Source: Paenibacillus rhizovicinus
GTDB lineage: Bacteria > Bacillota > Bacilli > Paenibacillales > Paenibacillaceae
Length of the DNA: 64,000 bases
Reading direction: 5' to 3'
NCBI RefSeq assembly: GCF_010365285.1
Contig: NZ_CP048286.1
Coordinates: forward strand, 4,931,501 to 4,995,500
A model generated the notes under the pieces. It was not told where the DNA came from. It worked only from the letters and a program-made list of their open reading frames with translations, and made no database searches. Shown one piece after another: positions 14,003 to 24,409 of the stretch (positions are counted from its first letter, which is position 1; each line of letters begins with the position of its first letter). Both the position numbers and the translations under genes were made by a program.

Positions 14003-14094
14003 CAGCGGCTGGTTGTATGCCTAAGGAGACATCAATGAACGAAGACAAGGCTCTTAATCCCCGAAAGGAACGAACCGCTGCCTGCTAAGCGCAG

Positions 14095-14994
14095 CTAAGT
14101 TCGTCCCAGTAACTGGCCCAAGGCCTCTTTCAATGTCGCATACCGAAACTTGAATCCGTGTTCCAGCGCTTTGCGCGGAATGGCTCTGGATCCTTCGAGC
14201 AGCAGGAAGGAGAGCTCGCCAAGCGCCGTCTTCAAGAGAAAAGGCGGCAGCGGAAACCAATGCGGTCTTCCGGCTGCTTTGCCGATTGCCCGTCCGAAGT
14301 CATCGTTGGTCGCCGGCTCGGGCGCGCAGGCGTTGACGGGACCTTCGATCTGCGGATTATCGATGCAGAATATAAGCAGACGGACCATATCGTCTTCGTG
14401 AATCCACGGAATCCATTGTTTCCCGCTGCCGATCCGGCCGCCCGCGAATAGTCGGTAAGGCATCGCCATCGCCGGGAAGGCGCCGCCTTTCATCCCGAGC
14501 ACGAGACCGATGCGCACCTTGACGAGGCGGCTCGCGGGAATGCGGTCCGCCGCGGATTCCCACTTCTGCACGACGGAAGCGAGAAAGTCCGTGCCTCGCA
14601 CGCCGCTCTGTTCGTCATGGGCGACGCTGGCATCCGTTCCGTAAATCGAGATGCCGGACGCGTTCACGACAACCGGCGGTTTATTGGCCAAGGACGCAAC
14701 GGCCGAAGCGATCGCCTGGGCGGCATCCAGCCGGGATTGCAGAATGGCCTGCTTCCCTTCCGCAGTCCAACGCCGGCTAATGGATTCTCCGGCCAAGTTT
14801 ACGATGGCGTCGCAGCCATCCAATGCGGCAGGCGTTTCGGCGAGCCGTTTCCACGATACGCAGGAAAGGTTGGGCTTCGTTTCCCGCAGTCTCTCGGACC
14901 TCGAGATTACGGTGACTTCGTCCCCGCGGCGCAACAGCGCGTCTACAAGCAAGCTTCCGACATAGCCCGTTCCTCCGGTTACCGCCACTTTCAT
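14095..14994 (-). CDS. TIGR01777 family SDR epimerase
   Basis: Start ATG at 14994, behind GGGGGCGATCGGA; an upstream in-frame ATG would add 16 unrelated residues. The 299-residue product opens with the NAD(P)-binding motif MKVAVTGGTGYVGSLLVDAL (TGGTGYVG), has CDAIVNLAGESISRRW, the typical TIGR01777 LAGE.I..RRW signature, and ends with GFKFRYATLKEALGQLL, again typical. The family (YfcH, SDR39U) has no proven substrate. It ends convergently with nothing but a short gap to the DUF1801 gene and is transcribed with yneK further upstream on the same strand. Confidence 0.9.
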   Translation of the reverse strand: MKVAVTGGTGYVGSLLVDALLRRGDEVTVISRSERLRETKPNLSCVSWKRLAETPAALDGCDAIVNLAGESISRRWTAEGKQAILQSRLDAAQAIASAVASLANKPPVVVNASGISIYGTDASVAHDEQSGVRGTDFLASVVQKWESAADRIPASRLVKVRIGLVLGMKGGAFPAMAMPYRLFAGGRIGSGKQWIPWIHEDDMVRLLIFCIDNPQIEGPVNACAPEPATNDDFGRAIGKAAGRPHWFPLPPFLLKTALGELSFLLLEGSRAIPRKALEHGFKFRYATLKEALGQLLGRT

Positions 14995-15073
14995 TCCGAT
15001 CGCCCCCATTATTCCATCCCTGTAGGATCTCAATTGCTTCAATGGTACAACAAAAGCCGCCTTAAGGGGCGGC

Positions 15074-15505
15074 TTATTTATTCAATAAATGCGAGTACGG
15101 TTTGTAATCGATCTGTTCTCTTTCCAGAAACGTGATCAGGCTGCGGTAATCGCGTTTCGGCGTTGCCCGAATATAGCCTTCGATACAGTGGTTGCGCGAC
15201 ACTTCGTCAGCTCCGCCTTCAACCGCCACTTGCGCGATTTTGGCTGCGATCGAATGTCTGGCAATATCGCGGAAAGCGCCTGGAACCGGCGCGACGAGCT
15301 TCTCCAGAAACTGCTTGGAGTCCTCGGGCCACATGCCGCGGCTGCGCTCCACCCAATAATTCTGCCAGTCCAGCTTGGACTTGCCGTCCCGCTGCGGGAG
15401 CACCTTCAGGAATTTGCGGAACATGAAGTATCCGCCGATCGACATGAAGACGATCATGACAACCGCCCAAAACAATATGAAATACATGAACCAATCCGGA
15501 GCCAT
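15074..15505 (-). CDS. yneK: DUF2621 membrane protein YneK
   Basis: ATG at 15505, preceded on the minus strand by AGAGGTGAAGGATT. 143 residues: an N-terminal membrane segment (WFMYFILFWAVVMIVFMSIG), then a cytosolic part with LDWQNYWVERSRGMWPED, characteristic of DUF2621 (B. subtilis YneK), and a C-terminal EQIDYKPYSHLLN. Function is unknown; in B. subtilis it belongs to a sporulation-era gene set, but I cannot infer that here. A pair of GC-rich arms after its stop (GCCGCC/GGCGGC near 15056-15073) may act as a terminator. Confidence 0.85.
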   Translation of the reverse strand: MAPDWFMYFILFWAVVMIVFMSIGGYFMFRKFLKVLPQRDGKSKLDWQNYWVERSRGMWPEDSKQFLEKLVAPVPGAFRDIARHSIAAKIAQVAVEGGADEVSRNHCIEGYIRATPKRDYRSLITFLEREQIDYKPYSHLLNK

Positions 15506-15719
15506 CGTAATCCTTCACCTCTTGCCGCGCATTATGCCTCATCCAAACGAGAAATCTTTCCTATTATAAGCCAAGCAGCGCACTTCTCGCAACAGAAGGG
15601 AAAATCCGTAACCTAGATTTATTCCGCCATTCCTTGTAAAATAGGAAGGACAAGCGTTTAACTGCGACCTGCATCCTGCAGAAGTCCGTCGTATAAACGA
15701 AAGGAGCGAAATTCATCCC

Positions 15720-16847
15720 ATGTTGAAAATCGGTTCGCATGTTTCATTTTCCGATAAAGGGCTGCTTACCGCAGCGAACGAGGCCGTATCTTACGGCTCC
15801 AGCACATTCATGATCTATACCGGTGCGCCGCAGAATACGCGCCGCAAGCCAATGGAAGACCTGTATATTCCGGAAGGCAAGGCAGCAATGAGCGAGGCGG
15901 GGATCGACGAAATCGTCGTGCATGCTCCGTATATTGTTAACCTCGGTTCCTATAAAGAAGACACGTTCGAGCTGGCGGTACGATTCCTGCAAGAGGAAAT
16001 CCGCCGCACGGATGCGATCGGCGTTCGCAATATCGTGCTGCATCCGGGCGCGTACACGGACAAAGACGCGGAATTCGGCATTGCCCGGATCGCCGAAGGT
16101 CTGAACGAAGTGCTGAACGGCACGAAAGAAACGAATGTCAACATCGCGCTTGAAACGATGGCGGGCAAAGGAACGGAAATCGGCCGCAGCTTCGAGGAAA
16201 TCGCGTCCATCATCGATAAAGTCAGCTCCAACGACAGACTGACCGTCTGCATGGATACCTGCCATATGCATGATGCCGGCTATGACCTCGTCAATGACCT
16301 TGACGGCGTATTGAACGAATTCGACCGGATCGTCGGCTTGAACCGCGTGGCGATCGTGCATGTCAACGACAGCAAGAACCCGCGCGGCGCCGGCAAAGAC
16401 CGCCATGCTCCGATCGGAGCGGGCTGGATCGGCCACGACGCTATCCGCAATATCGTCCATCACGAGGCGCTCAAGGGCCGTCCGTTCATTCTCGAGACGC
16501 CGTGGATCGGCCAAGAAGACAAGACGCAGCGCCCGATGTACGAAGCGGAAATCGCTTTGCTTCGCGGAGACGCGTCTACCCGTTTCGGCGGCCAGTTCCT
16601 GGACGACGTCGAACGGCTGCACCACTTCTTCAGCAAGCAGGACATCGACCATCGCCAGTTCGTGCTGAACGTATGGGACGTGCTGAAGAACGATGCCAAA
16701 GCGAAGAAAGCCGATCCGCGCGAGCCGATGGACCGCTTGTACGACCTCGTTGCCGAGCATCGCGTGCTGCCCGATCTCTCGGAAGAAGCGGTCAACCAGC
16801 GCATTACGGCCTGGTTCGCAGGCAAGACGCTGCTCGTAAACGCGTAA
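15720..16847 (+). CDS. nfo: Endonuclease IV with C-terminal extension
   Basis: ATG 15720; GAAAGGAGCG lies upstream. Residues 1-280 are an AP-endonuclease-2 family TIM barrel: [67 protein letters not shown] and ETPW carry the His/Asp/Glu ligands of the tri-zinc site. The enzyme incises DNA 5' to abasic sites in base excision repair. The family is usually about 280-300 residues; this one has 375. The additional ninety residues ([20 protein letters not shown] ... [17 protein letters not shown]) are helical and unlike the barrel. Followed after 59 bases by purU. Confidence 0.9.
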   Translation: MLKIGSHVSFSDKGLLTAANEAVSYGSSTFMIYTGAPQNTRRKPMEDLYIPEGKAAMSEAGIDEIVVHAPYIVNLGSYKEDTFELAVRFLQEEIRRTDAIGVRNIVLHPGAYTDKDAEFGIARIAEGLNEVLNGTKETNVNIALETMAGKGTEIGRSFEEIASIIDKVSSNDRLTVCMDTCHMHDAGYDLVNDLDGVLNEFDRIVGLNRVAIVHVNDSKNPRGAGKDRHAPIGAGWIGHDAIRNIVHHEALKGRPFILETPWIGQEDKTQRPMYEAEIALLRGDASTRFGGQFLDDVERLHHFFSKQDIDHRQFVLNVWDVLKNDAKAKKADPREPMDRLYDLVAEHRVLPDLSEEAVNQRITAWFAGKTLLVNA

Positions 16848-16906
16848 GACCGGCTTCGGCCAACGCTAGTTCTATCATTTGTTGACGGAAGGAAGACAAT
16901 TTTCAT

Positions 16907-17806
16907 ATGCAAAATAATGATCAAATCCAGCAGTCCTCGCAGCGGCCGGACAAGTCCGGCCGCGCGCGAATGCTGATATCCTGCCCGGACCGCAACGGAA
17001 TCGTTGCGGCCGTGTCGCAGTTTCTCTACGAACACGGCGCGAACATCGTGCAATCGGATCAATACACGCTGAACCCGGGCGGCGGCATGTTCTTCATTCG
17101 CTTTGAATTCGATCTGGGCGACCTGGAGCGCGAGCTTCCGGTGCTTCAAGAGGATTTCACCCGCGTGGCGGACCGTTTCGAGATGAAATGGCATACGTTC
17201 CGCGCGAGCCGCAAGAAGCGTCTCGCAATATTCGTATCCAAGGAAGACCACTGCCTGCTAGAGTTGCTCTGGCAATGGCAGGCGGGCGACCTGGACGCGG
17301 AAATCGCGATGGTCGTGAGCAACCATCCCGATATGAGAGGGCTTGTCGAATCGTTCGGCATTCCGTTCCATCATATCCCGGTTACGCCGGATACGAAGGC
17401 CGAAGCCGAGAAGCAGCAGCTTGAGGCCGTAACGGGCAAAGCGGACATTATCGTTCTGGCGCGGTACATGCAAATCATCTCGCCTAAATTCATCGAGCAG
17501 TTCCCGAACCGGATTATTAACATTCATCATTCCTTCTTGCCGGCGTTCGTCGGCGGCAAGCCATATGCGCAAGCTTATCAGCGCGGCGTCAAAATCATCG
17601 GCGCAACGGCGCATTACGTGACGGAGGAGCTCGACGGCGGTCCCATCATCGAGCAGGACGTCCAGCGCGTCAGCCACCGCGACGATGTCGACAATCTCAA
17701 ACGGATCGGCCGCACCATCGAACGCGTCGTGCTTGCGCGCGCCGTGAAGTGGCATGTGGAAGACCGGATCCTCGTTCACCAGAACAAGACGGTCGTGTTT
17801 AACTAA
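16907..17806 (+). CDS. purU: Formyltetrahydrofolate deformylase
   Basis: ATG 16907 with GGAAGGAAG upstream. 299 residues in the family order: an N-terminal ACT domain (MLISCPDRNGIVAAVSQFLY, residues about 22-100) for amino-acid control, then a formyltransferase-type hydrolase domain with VSNHPDMRGLVESFGIPFHH, ADIIVLARYMQIISP, NIHHSFLPAFVGGKPYAQA and GATAHYVTEELDGGPIIEQD. The Asn-His-Asp active-site set is visible. It hydrolyses 10-formyl-THF to THF and formate, balancing one-carbon units. It ends at a good terminator. Confidence 0.95.
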   Translation: MQNNDQIQQSSQRPDKSGRARMLISCPDRNGIVAAVSQFLYEHGANIVQSDQYTLNPGGGMFFIRFEFDLGDLERELPVLQEDFTRVADRFEMKWHTFRASRKKRLAIFVSKEDHCLLELLWQWQAGDLDAEIAMVVSNHPDMRGLVESFGIPFHHIPVTPDTKAEAEKQQLEAVTGKADIIVLARYMQIISPKFIEQFPNRIINIHHSFLPAFVGGKPYAQAYQRGVKIIGATAHYVTEELDGGPIIEQDVQRVSHRDDVDNLKRIGRTIERVVLARAVKWHVEDRILVHQNKTVVFN

Positions 17807-17840
17807 TTGCATAATCGCAACGCAGGCTTCATTGCCAAAA

Positions 17841-17880
17841 GCGCGTCAGCCGGGTTTTCCCGAAGCTGGCGCGTTTTTTT
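17841..17880 (+). terminator. Intrinsic terminator after purU
   Basis: Stem CGCGTCAGC/GCTGGCGCG with an inner CGGG-TTTT-CCCG hairpin, followed by seven T. Confidence 0.85.
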
Positions 17881-18027
17881 GCGTGCGCGATCGGAACTCT
17901 TGGATGGATAATTGGAAGGTCGTTCCATGGGGAGCGGGCTTTTCTGGGAAAGTACCGTTTTAACCGCGTCCGGTCTGCCGCGTGAGGAGATTTATTGTCG
18001 AATTTACGGACAGCGAAGCGATTAGGA

Positions 18028-18056
18028 TGGAAATGGCGAAGTGGTAGTGGTACAAT
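18028..18056 (+). promoter_or_regulatory. Candidate promoter of tkt
   Basis: TGGTACAAT at 18048-18056 is an extended -10 element; the -35 region (TGGAAA, 18028-18033) is weak. About 90 bases before the tkt start. The stretch 17881-18144 otherwise holds no convincing gene. Confidence 0.4.
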
Positions 18057-18144
18057 ATTTCAAAGCCAGTGCGGGAAATCCGCCGTTAGAACACATAGAG
18101 AGAACCAATGCAGTACCCATTGCGATTTAGGAGGAGTTTACGTA

Positions 18145-20160
18145 ATGACAGTTACTCAGAAATCCATCGACCAGCTTTCCATCGACACCATTCGCACGCT
18201 TGCGATTGATTCGATCGAGAAAGCCAATTCCGGCCACCCGGGCATGCCAATGGGAGCCGCTCCGATGGGCTATCAATTGTTCGCGAAAACAATGAACCAC
18301 AATCCATCCAATCCGACTTGGATCAATCGCGACCGCTTCGTGCTTTCCGCAGGTCATGGTTCCATGCTGCTGTACAGCCTGCTTCACCTGTCGGGCTACG
18401 ATCTTCCGATCGAAGAGCTGCAAAACTTCCGTCAATGGGGATCGCTGACACCGGGTCACCCGGAGTTCGGCCACACGGCCGGCGTAGACGCAACGACAGG
18501 CCCGCTTGGACAAGGGGTAGCAATGGCAGTCGGCATGGCAATGGCTGAAGCGCACCTCGGCGCGACTTACAATAAACAAGACCTGAATATTATCGATCAC
18601 TTTACGTTCGCGATCTGCGGCGACGGCGACCTGATGGAAGGCGTGGCAAGCGAAGCGGCTTCGCTCGCGGCTCACCTGAAGCTCGGCAAACTCGTCGTGC
18701 TGTATGATTCCAACGATATCTCGCTCGACGGCGAGCTGAACCTGTCGTTCTCCGAGAACGTGCAAGGCCGTTTCGAAGCTTACGGCTGGCAAGTGCTGCG
18801 CGTAGAAGACGGCAACGATCTGAACGCGCTGGCGAAAGCGGTAGCGGCGGCACAAGCCGACCTCAGCAAACCGACGCTGATCGAAGTGAAGACGACGATC
18901 GGTTACGGCAGCCCGAACAAAGGCGGCAAAGGCGGCCACCTCGGCACGCACGGCAGCCCGCTTGGCGCTGACGAGACGGTATTGACGAAGCAGTTCTACG
19001 GCTGGGATAACGAAGCTTTCCACGTGCCGGCTGAAGTCAGCGCGCACTTCGCCGACGTGAAAGCAAACGGCGAGAAAGCCAACGCGGCATGGGATGCGCT
19101 CTTCGCTTCTTACAAATCCGCTCATCCTGAATTGGCGGCTCAATTCGAGACGGCGATCAGCGGCAACCTGCCTGAGGGCTGGGACAAAGATCTGCCGGCT
19201 TACACGCCTGCAGACAAAGCATTGTCGACGCGCGTTGCATCCGGTAACGCTCTGAACGGCTTGGCGAAGAACATTCCGAACCTGATCGGCGGTTCCGCTG
19301 ACCTTGAGAGCTCCACGATGACGCATCTGAAAGGCTTGCCTGTCTTCAAGCCAGGCAGCTACGAAGGCCGCAACGTATACTTCGGCGTTCGCGAATTCGC
19401 GATGGCCGCAGCCGTTAACGGCATGAGCCTGCACGGCGGCGTGAAGCCTTACGGCGCAACGTTCTTCGTATTCACGGATTACCTGCGTCCGGCAGTACGT
19501 CTGTCCGCGCTGATGAAACAGCCGGTCGTGTTCGTGCTGACGCATGACAGTATCGCAGTCGGCGAAGACGGCCCTACGCATGAGCCGATCGAGCAATTGG
19601 CTTCCCTGCGCATCATCCCGCAGCTGACGGTTATCCGTCCAGCGGATGCGAACGAAACGTCGTCGGCATGGGCATACGCGTTGTCGAACGCAGACCAACC
19701 GGTAGCGTTGGTGCTGACTCGCCAAAACCTGCCGGTGCTGGAAGGCACGAACGAAAACTCTCGCGAAGGCATCGTCAAAGGCGCGTATGTCGTTGCTGAC
19801 GCAGCAAACGGCAAACCGCAGGCACAGCTGATCGCGACGGGTTCCGAAGTTCAATTGGCGGTTGCCGCTCAGAAAGCACTCGCGGCGGAAGGCATCGACG
19901 TTCGCGTCATCAGCATGCCAAGCTTCGACCTGTTCGAGCGTCAATCGAAAGCTTACAAAGACTCCGTCATTCTGCCGGAAGTCAAAGCGCGCCTCGCGAT
20001 CGAAATGGCTTCGCCGTTCGGCTGGGAACGCTATGTCGGCGATCAAGGCGCCGTGCTCGGGATCAATACGTTCGGCGCATCCGCGAAAGGCGACCGCGTC
20101 ATCGCGGAATACGGCTTCACGGTCGAGAACGTCGTCAGCAAAGTGAAAGCATTGCTGTAG
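18145..20160 (+). CDS. tkt: Transketolase
   Basis: ATG 18145 is fixed by TAGGAGGAG 9 bases upstream. 671 residues, the usual length. Thiamin diphosphate enzyme that moves two-carbon units in the pentose phosphate pathway. Visible hallmarks: [44 protein letters not shown], the ThDP motif [40 protein letters not shown], and in the second half [32 protein letters not shown] and [19 protein letters not shown]. Codon use is strongly biased to C/G-ending and highly expressed-type codons. Stands alone before ppnP. Confidence 0.97.
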   Translation: MTVTQKSIDQLSIDTIRTLAIDSIEKANSGHPGMPMGAAPMGYQLFAKTMNHNPSNPTWINRDRFVLSAGHGSMLLYSLLHLSGYDLPIEELQNFRQWGSLTPGHPEFGHTAGVDATTGPLGQGVAMAVGMAMAEAHLGATYNKQDLNIIDHFTFAICGDGDLMEGVASEAASLAAHLKLGKLVVLYDSNDISLDGELNLSFSENVQGRFEAYGWQVLRVEDGNDLNALAKAVAAAQADLSKPTLIEVKTTIGYGSPNKGGKGGHLGTHGSPLGADETVLTKQFYGWDNEAFHVPAEVSAHFADVKANGEKANAAWDALFASYKSAHPELAAQFETAISGNLPEGWDKDLPAYTPADKALSTRVASGNALNGLAKNIPNLIGGSADLESSTMTHLKGLPVFKPGSYEGRNVYFGVREFAMAAAVNGMSLHGGVKPYGATFFVFTDYLRPAVRLSALMKQPVVFVLTHDSIAVGEDGPTHEPIEQLASLRIIPQLTVIRPADANETSSAWAYALSNADQPVALVLTRQNLPVLEGTNENSREGIVKGAYVVADAANGKPQAQLIATGSEVQLAVAAQKALAAEGIDVRVISMPSFDLFERQSKAYKDSVILPEVKARLAIEMASPFGWERYVGDQGAVLGINTFGASAKGDRVIAEYGFTVENVVSKVKALL

Positions 20161-20273
20161 TCCCCGTTCGAAGCTCGCCCGTTAACCGCGGGGCTTACGT
20201 CGCTTGCCAGATAAGCGTTCGTGAGCCCCGCTTTGCATAGCAATCATTCATACGCAGAGGAGATTATGCCCTT

Positions 20274-20591
20274 ATGTCCCAGTACGAGAACGTAACCGTA
20301 ATCAAGAAAGCTAACCTTTACTTCGACGGCAAAGTATCCAGCCGCACCGTTCTGTTCGCGGACGGCACGAAAAAAACGCTTGGCATCATGCTGCCAGGCG
20401 AATATGAATTCGGCACGGATGCCAAAGAAATCATGGAAATCCTCGCAGGCGACCTGAAAGTACTGCTTCCGGGCGACTCCGAATGGATCAGCATTTCCGG
20501 CGAAGGCGAGTTCACCGTTCCGGCTAACTCCAAATTCAAGCTGCAAGTCGCTTCCATCACGGACTACGCTTGCTCTTACATCCAAGAATAA
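20274..20591 (+). CDS. ppnP: Pyrimidine/purine nucleoside phosphorylase PpnP
   Basis: ATG 20274 behind GAGGAGATT. The 105-residue cupin-fold protein follows the PpnP (formerly YaiE, DUF1255) pattern: [48 protein letters not shown]. PpnP phosphorolyses a wide range of nucleosides to base and ribose 1-phosphate. Placement next to tkt fits channelling of pentose phosphates into central metabolism, which is my inference. It ends before a strong bidirectional terminator. Confidence 0.92.
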   Translation: MSQYENVTVIKKANLYFDGKVSSRTVLFADGTKKTLGIMLPGEYEFGTDAKEIMEILAGDLKVLLPGDSEWISISGEGEFTVPANSKFKLQVASITDYACSYIQE

Positions 20592-20653
20592 GCGACCGGT
20601 CAAACGGTCGACCGATCACAAACGGTAAAACGGTACAAAGATAAAGGTAAAAC

Positions 20654-20703
20654 AAAGGCTGCTCCACCTCGCCGCGCATGCGGTAGGTGAAGCAGCCTTT
20701 TTG
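20654..20703. terminator. Bidirectional terminator between ppnP and the convergent dehydrogenase-PilZ gene
   Basis: AAAGGCTGCTCCACCT and AGGTGAAGCAGCCTTT are nearly perfect complements with T runs on both strands. Confidence 0.9.
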
Positions 20704-20730
20704 TTGCGCTTGGGGCATCGGGCCGCCGAT

Positions 20731-22047
20731 TTAGTCGGCCGTGATGATCTGCTTGTTGATGTAATCTTCCAGCTGCAGGCGCTGGTACGGCGCGAGGCCT
20801 GCCAGCATGCAGCCGTAGCGGAACCCGTCGCCGCTCGGCTCGATGCGAATGATGCGGCCCGTGACCGGAGGCAGCGCGGCATCCTGCGGGAAGTAGATGA
20901 CGACGAACATATCGCGCTCGAGCGGAGCGTTCGAAATAATTTGCAACCCGCTGTCCGAGAGATCGCGCAGCGTGCAGTCGATCAGCTGGCCCGTGAAATT
21001 GCCTTCTTGTTCCCATTGGTACACGGACATTTTCAGCGGCACGTTTATCGCGAGGCGCTCGCTGCGTCTGCGGTCGCCGAATTTCGCGGACGATGTCTTC
21101 TGGTCCGTCGCTGCGGCAGGTTCGGCGCTCGCTGCAGCCGTGAAATCTTCCGCATCGCTGTAGTTCGTGATGCGTTTATTGATCCACTGCTCGTAGCTGT
21201 GCGCCAGCGCGGAGAGGTCGAAATCGCCGAAGCCCATGGAATCGCCGATCTGGTACAGGCTCTTGACCGTCTCGAGAATCGGCGTCGGCGTCTTCAGCTC
21301 ATCCGACATCTGCGAAGCGAGGCGCAAGTCCTTCAGCATGAGCGCGAGCGAGAACTGGACGCTGAAGTCGCGCTCCAGGAACTTGGGCGTCTTCAGCTCG
21401 GCCATCTTGCTCGCCGCGCCGCCGGACTGTACGAGCTCCAAGAACGATTTCGCATCGATGCCTCCGCTTGCGGCGATCGCCATTCCTTCCACGAGCCCGG
21501 CAACGTTGATGCCGACGACCGTGTTATGAGCCAGCTTCGCGGTCGAACCGCTACCGCCTGGACCCATCGGGATGATTTTGCGGCCCATCGCTTGGATGAC
21601 GTCCTTCACTTTATGCAGCACTTGAATGTCTCCGCCGACCATGAAGGTAAGCGTGCCGCTCTCCGCAGCCGGCTTGCTTCCGGTAACGGGCGCATCGAGG
21701 AAATCGCCGAATTTGCCGGCAATGTCTTGATGCAGCTGGCGGGAAAGCGCTGGCGAGATCGTGCTGCTATCTATGATGACGGTCCCCGGCATGAGCGCGC
21801 CGAGCAAGCCGTTCTCCCCGTAATAGACCTCGCGGATGGAGTCATCGTTGCTGATCATCGTGATGACGATCTCTGAGGCACGGGCAATGGCCGCGGGCGT
21901 TTGCGCTTCATCCGCGCCAAGCTCGACCAGCTTCGCCGCTTTGCCCGGCGTACGGTTGTAAACCGTGACCGGATAGCCCTTCCGCAACAAGTTGGCGGCC
22001 ATAGGTTCGCCCATGACGCCTAAACCGATAAAACCGATTTTGAACAT
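20731..22047 (-). CDS. Beta-hydroxyacid dehydrogenase fused to a PilZ domain
   Basis: ATG at 22047 has AAAGGAG nine bases upstream; longer starts are unlikely. 438 residues. Residues 1-290 are a 3-hydroxyisobutyrate dehydrogenase-type enzyme: GFIGLGVMGEPMAANLL (NAD(P) loop), DAPVTGSKPAAESGTLTFMVGG (substrate loop), GSGSTAKLAHN with the catalytic Lys, and KDLRLA. After a linker of about 35 Ala/Ser/Thr-rich residues comes a PilZ domain: DRRRSERLAINVP carries the RxxxR motif and DLSDSGLQI the DxSxxG motif that bind cyclic di-GMP. PilZ domains are normally fused to signalling or cellulose/alginate proteins, not to this dehydrogenase family. Substrate unknown. Cyclic di-GMP control of a metabolic enzyme is the inference. 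Confidence 0.88.
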   Translation of the reverse strand: MFKIGFIGLGVMGEPMAANLLRKGYPVTVYNRTPGKAAKLVELGADEAQTPAAIARASEIVITMISNDDSIREVYYGENGLLGALMPGTVIIDSSTISPALSRQLHQDIAGKFGDFLDAPVTGSKPAAESGTLTFMVGGDIQVLHKVKDVIQAMGRKIIPMGPGGSGSTAKLAHNTVVGINVAGLVEGMAIAASGGIDAKSFLELVQSGGAASKMAELKTPKFLERDFSVQFSLALMLKDLRLASQMSDELKTPTPILETVKSLYQIGDSMGFGDFDLSALAHSYEQWINKRITNYSDAEDFTAAASAEPAAATDQKTSSAKFGDRRRSERLAINVPLKMSVYQWEQEGNFTGQLIDCTLRDLSDSGLQIISNAPLERDMFVVIYFPQDAALPPVTGRIIRIEPSGDGFRYGCMLAGLAPYQRLQLEDYINKQIITAD

Positions 22048-22249
22048 GACTGACATCTCCTTTAGTTTTCCGTTATGTAGCTGCGTCCATTTTATCATAA
22101 TTTTCGGACAAGCTGTATTCGCGCCGCCATTCCCTTGTATTTGCCTATGAAATCCATTATCCTTATCCTGTGTAAAAAGGACTTGTCCGGCGGCGGCTTG
22201 CCGCTCGGGTCACTACGTGCGAGTAAAACTTTTAGGAGGTCTTCAAGCA

Positions 22250-23599
22250 ATGAGTAAAGCGGTAAAGTTTGATTACAGCAAAGCGCTTGGCTTCATCGGC
22301 CAGCACGAAATCGATAATTTGGCACAACAGGTTCGCACGGCGCACGATCAGCTTCGGGGCGGTACGGGCGCAGGCTCGGATTACCTGGGCTGGATCGATT
22401 TGCCTACGAACTACGATAAAGAAGAATTCTCCCGCATCCAGAAAGCGGCCGAGAAAATCAAATCCGACTCCGAAGTGCTCGTTGTCATCGGCATCGGCGG
22501 CTCTTACCTCGGCGCGCGCGCGGCGATCGAGATGCTTTCGAACTCTTTCTATAACCTTCTCCCGCAGGAACAGCGCAAAACGCCGCAAATCCTCTTCGCG
22601 GGCAACAATATCAGCTCTACATATGTGACGCATTTGCTGCAGCTGTTGGAAGGCCGCGACTGGTCGATCAACGTCATCTCCAAATCCGGCACGACGACCG
22701 AGCCGGCGATCGCCTTCCGCGTATTCCGCGAAGCATTGGAAACCAAATACGGCAAAGCCGAAGCGCGCAAACGCATCTACGCGACGACGGACCGCGAGAA
22801 AGGCGCGCTCAAGAAGCTGGCAAGCGAAGAAGGCTACGAATCCTTCATCATCCCGGACGACGTAGGCGGACGCTATTCCGTGCTGACGGCTGTCGGCTTG
22901 CTGCCGATCGCAGCTGCGGGCATCAACATCGAAGAGATGATGCAAGGCGCTGCGGACGCGTCGGTCGCGTACAACAATCCGGACCTGGCCGAGAACGAAG
23001 CGTACCAATACGCAGCGGCTCGCAACGCGCTCTACCGTAAAGGCAAAGCGACGGAAATCCTCGTTAACTACGAGCCTGCCCTTCACTTCGTGTCGGAATG
23101 GTGGAAACAGCTGTACGGCGAAAGCGAAGGCAAAGACTACAAAGGTATTTTCCCGGCGGCCGTCGATTTCTCGACCGACCTGCACTCCATGGGACAATTC
23201 ATCCAAGAGGGCAACCGGAATATCTTCGAAACGGTCATTCAAGTAGAGCAAGTGGCAGAGCAAATCACGATCGCGCACGACGACAGCGATTTGGACGGCC
23301 TGAACTTCCTGACGGGCAAAACGATGGACTTCGTGAACAAAAAAGCGTTCGAGGGCACGCTGCTCGCGCACACGGACGGCCAAGTGCCGAACTTCGTGGT
23401 GAACATCGCGGACATGAAGCCGTACACGTTCGGCTACCTGGTTTACTTCTTCGAAATCGCCTGCGGCATCAGCGGTTACCTGCTTGGCGTTAACCCGTTC
23501 GATCAGCCGGGCGTTGAAGCGTACAAGAAGAACATGTTCGCGCTCCTGGGCAAACCGGGCTACGAGAAGGAGAAAGCCGAGCTGGAAGCTCGCCTTTAA
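22250..23599 (+). CDS. pgi: Glucose-6-phosphate isomerase
   Basis: ATG 22250 is set by TTAGGAGGT 9 bases upstream. 449 residues, the normal length for Gram-positive Pgi. Motifs: [39 protein letters not shown] (sugar phosphate loop), [17 protein letters not shown], the catalytic [14 protein letters not shown] region and [18 protein letters not shown]. Interconverts glucose 6-phosphate and fructose 6-phosphate. Ten bases after its stop starts yvyE, so both are probably co-transcribed. Confidence 0.97.
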   Translation: MSKAVKFDYSKALGFIGQHEIDNLAQQVRTAHDQLRGGTGAGSDYLGWIDLPTNYDKEEFSRIQKAAEKIKSDSEVLVVIGIGGSYLGARAAIEMLSNSFYNLLPQEQRKTPQILFAGNNISSTYVTHLLQLLEGRDWSINVISKSGTTTEPAIAFRVFREALETKYGKAEARKRIYATTDREKGALKKLASEEGYESFIIPDDVGGRYSVLTAVGLLPIAAAGINIEEMMQGAADASVAYNNPDLAENEAYQYAAARNALYRKGKATEILVNYEPALHFVSEWWKQLYGESEGKDYKGIFPAAVDFSTDLHSMGQFIQEGNRNIFETVIQVEQVAEQITIAHDDSDLDGLNFLTGKTMDFVNKKAFEGTLLAHTDGQVPNFVVNIADMKPYTFGYLVYFFEIACGISGYLLGVNPFDQPGVEAYKKNMFALLGKPGYEKEKAELEARL

Positions 23600-23608
23600 T
23601 CGAGAGCC

Positions 23609-24241
23609 ATGCTGAACAGCTATCGGACGCTGCGGCAGCAGGGCAGCCAAGAGATCGTCATTAAGAAGTCGCGCTTCATCGGTTACGGCAAGCCCGTCGC
23701 TTCCGAAGAAGAAGCGATCGCATTCATCGAAGAGCTGAAGAAGCAGCACTGGAATGCATCGCACAATTGTTCGGCGTATGTCATCGGCGAGCGGGACGAA
23801 ATCCAGAAGCAGTCGGATGACGGAGAGCCGAGCGGTACGGCGGGCAAACCGATTCTCGAGGTCATGAAGCATCAAGGTCTCAAGAACGTCGTCATCGTCG
23901 TGACCCGTTACTTCGGCGGGATCATGCTGGGCGCAGGCGGATTGATTCGCGCTTATACCGACGGTGCCGTTGCGGCGATCGAGGCGGCCGAGGCCATCAC
24001 GAACGTGCTGCACCGGGAAGTCATCGTAGATGTCGACTATACCTGGTATGGCAAGCTCGAGAACGAGTTCCATGCGCGCGGCGTCCGCATCGGCGGAACG
24101 GAGTTTACGGACCGCGTCGTGATTACGTGCCTGCCTGCCGCGCCGGAAGCGGAACGGTTCGCGGCGTGGATAACCGATTTAACGCAAGGACAGGCCGTTC
24201 TGATGATCGGCGAAGATAAGTATTATATTGACGGCGAGTAA
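23609..24241 (+). CDS. yvyE: YigZ/IMPACT family protein YvyE
   Basis: ATG 23609 directly after pgi; no strong ribosome binding site, suggesting translational coupling. 210 residues: the UPF0029 N-terminal domain with IKKSRFIGYGKPVASEEEAI, HNCSAYVIG, QSDDGEPSGTAGKPILEVM, VVVTRYFGGIMLGAGGLIRAY, and a C-terminal DUF1949 ferredoxin-like domain. The family includes E. coli YigZ and eukaryotic IMPACT, linked to translation control; a biochemical activity is not settled. Followed by a terminator. Confidence 0.92.
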   Translation: MLNSYRTLRQQGSQEIVIKKSRFIGYGKPVASEEEAIAFIEELKKQHWNASHNCSAYVIGERDEIQKQSDDGEPSGTAGKPILEVMKHQGLKNVVIVVTRYFGGIMLGAGGLIRAYTDGAVAAIEAAEAITNVLHREVIVDVDYTWYGKLENEFHARGVRIGGTEFTDRVVITCLPAAPEAERFAAWITDLTQGQAVLMIGEDKYYIDGE

Positions 24242-24260
24242 CGCTCCCGCCGTCCACAGG

Positions 24261-24305
24261 AGCTCCCCAGCGGTCTTATGACAGCCGCTGGGGAGCTTTT
24301 TGTTC
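24261..24305 (+). terminator. Intrinsic terminator after pgi-yvyE
   Basis: Perfect 13-base arms AGCTCCCCAGCGG/CCGCTGGGGAGCT followed by TTTTTG. Confidence 0.92.
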
Positions 24306-24409
24306 CTTTCTTGACGCATAATTATTTTCGAGATTCGATAAGCATACCGTGTAAGGAACTTCTGCCTGTCTTCTGAGCAGAAAAGACGGGATTGGCGAAG
24401 GATTTAGGA

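Noticed and set aside
18127-20046. Long open frame on the minus strand opposite tkt
   Set aside because: It mirrors a strongly biased GC-rich coding gene; its residues (Arg/His/Val/Ala-rich) have no family pattern and no ribosome binding site.
22232-24073. Long minus-strand frame opposite pgi and yvyE
   Set aside because: Shadow of two well-supported + strand genes, with no motifs.
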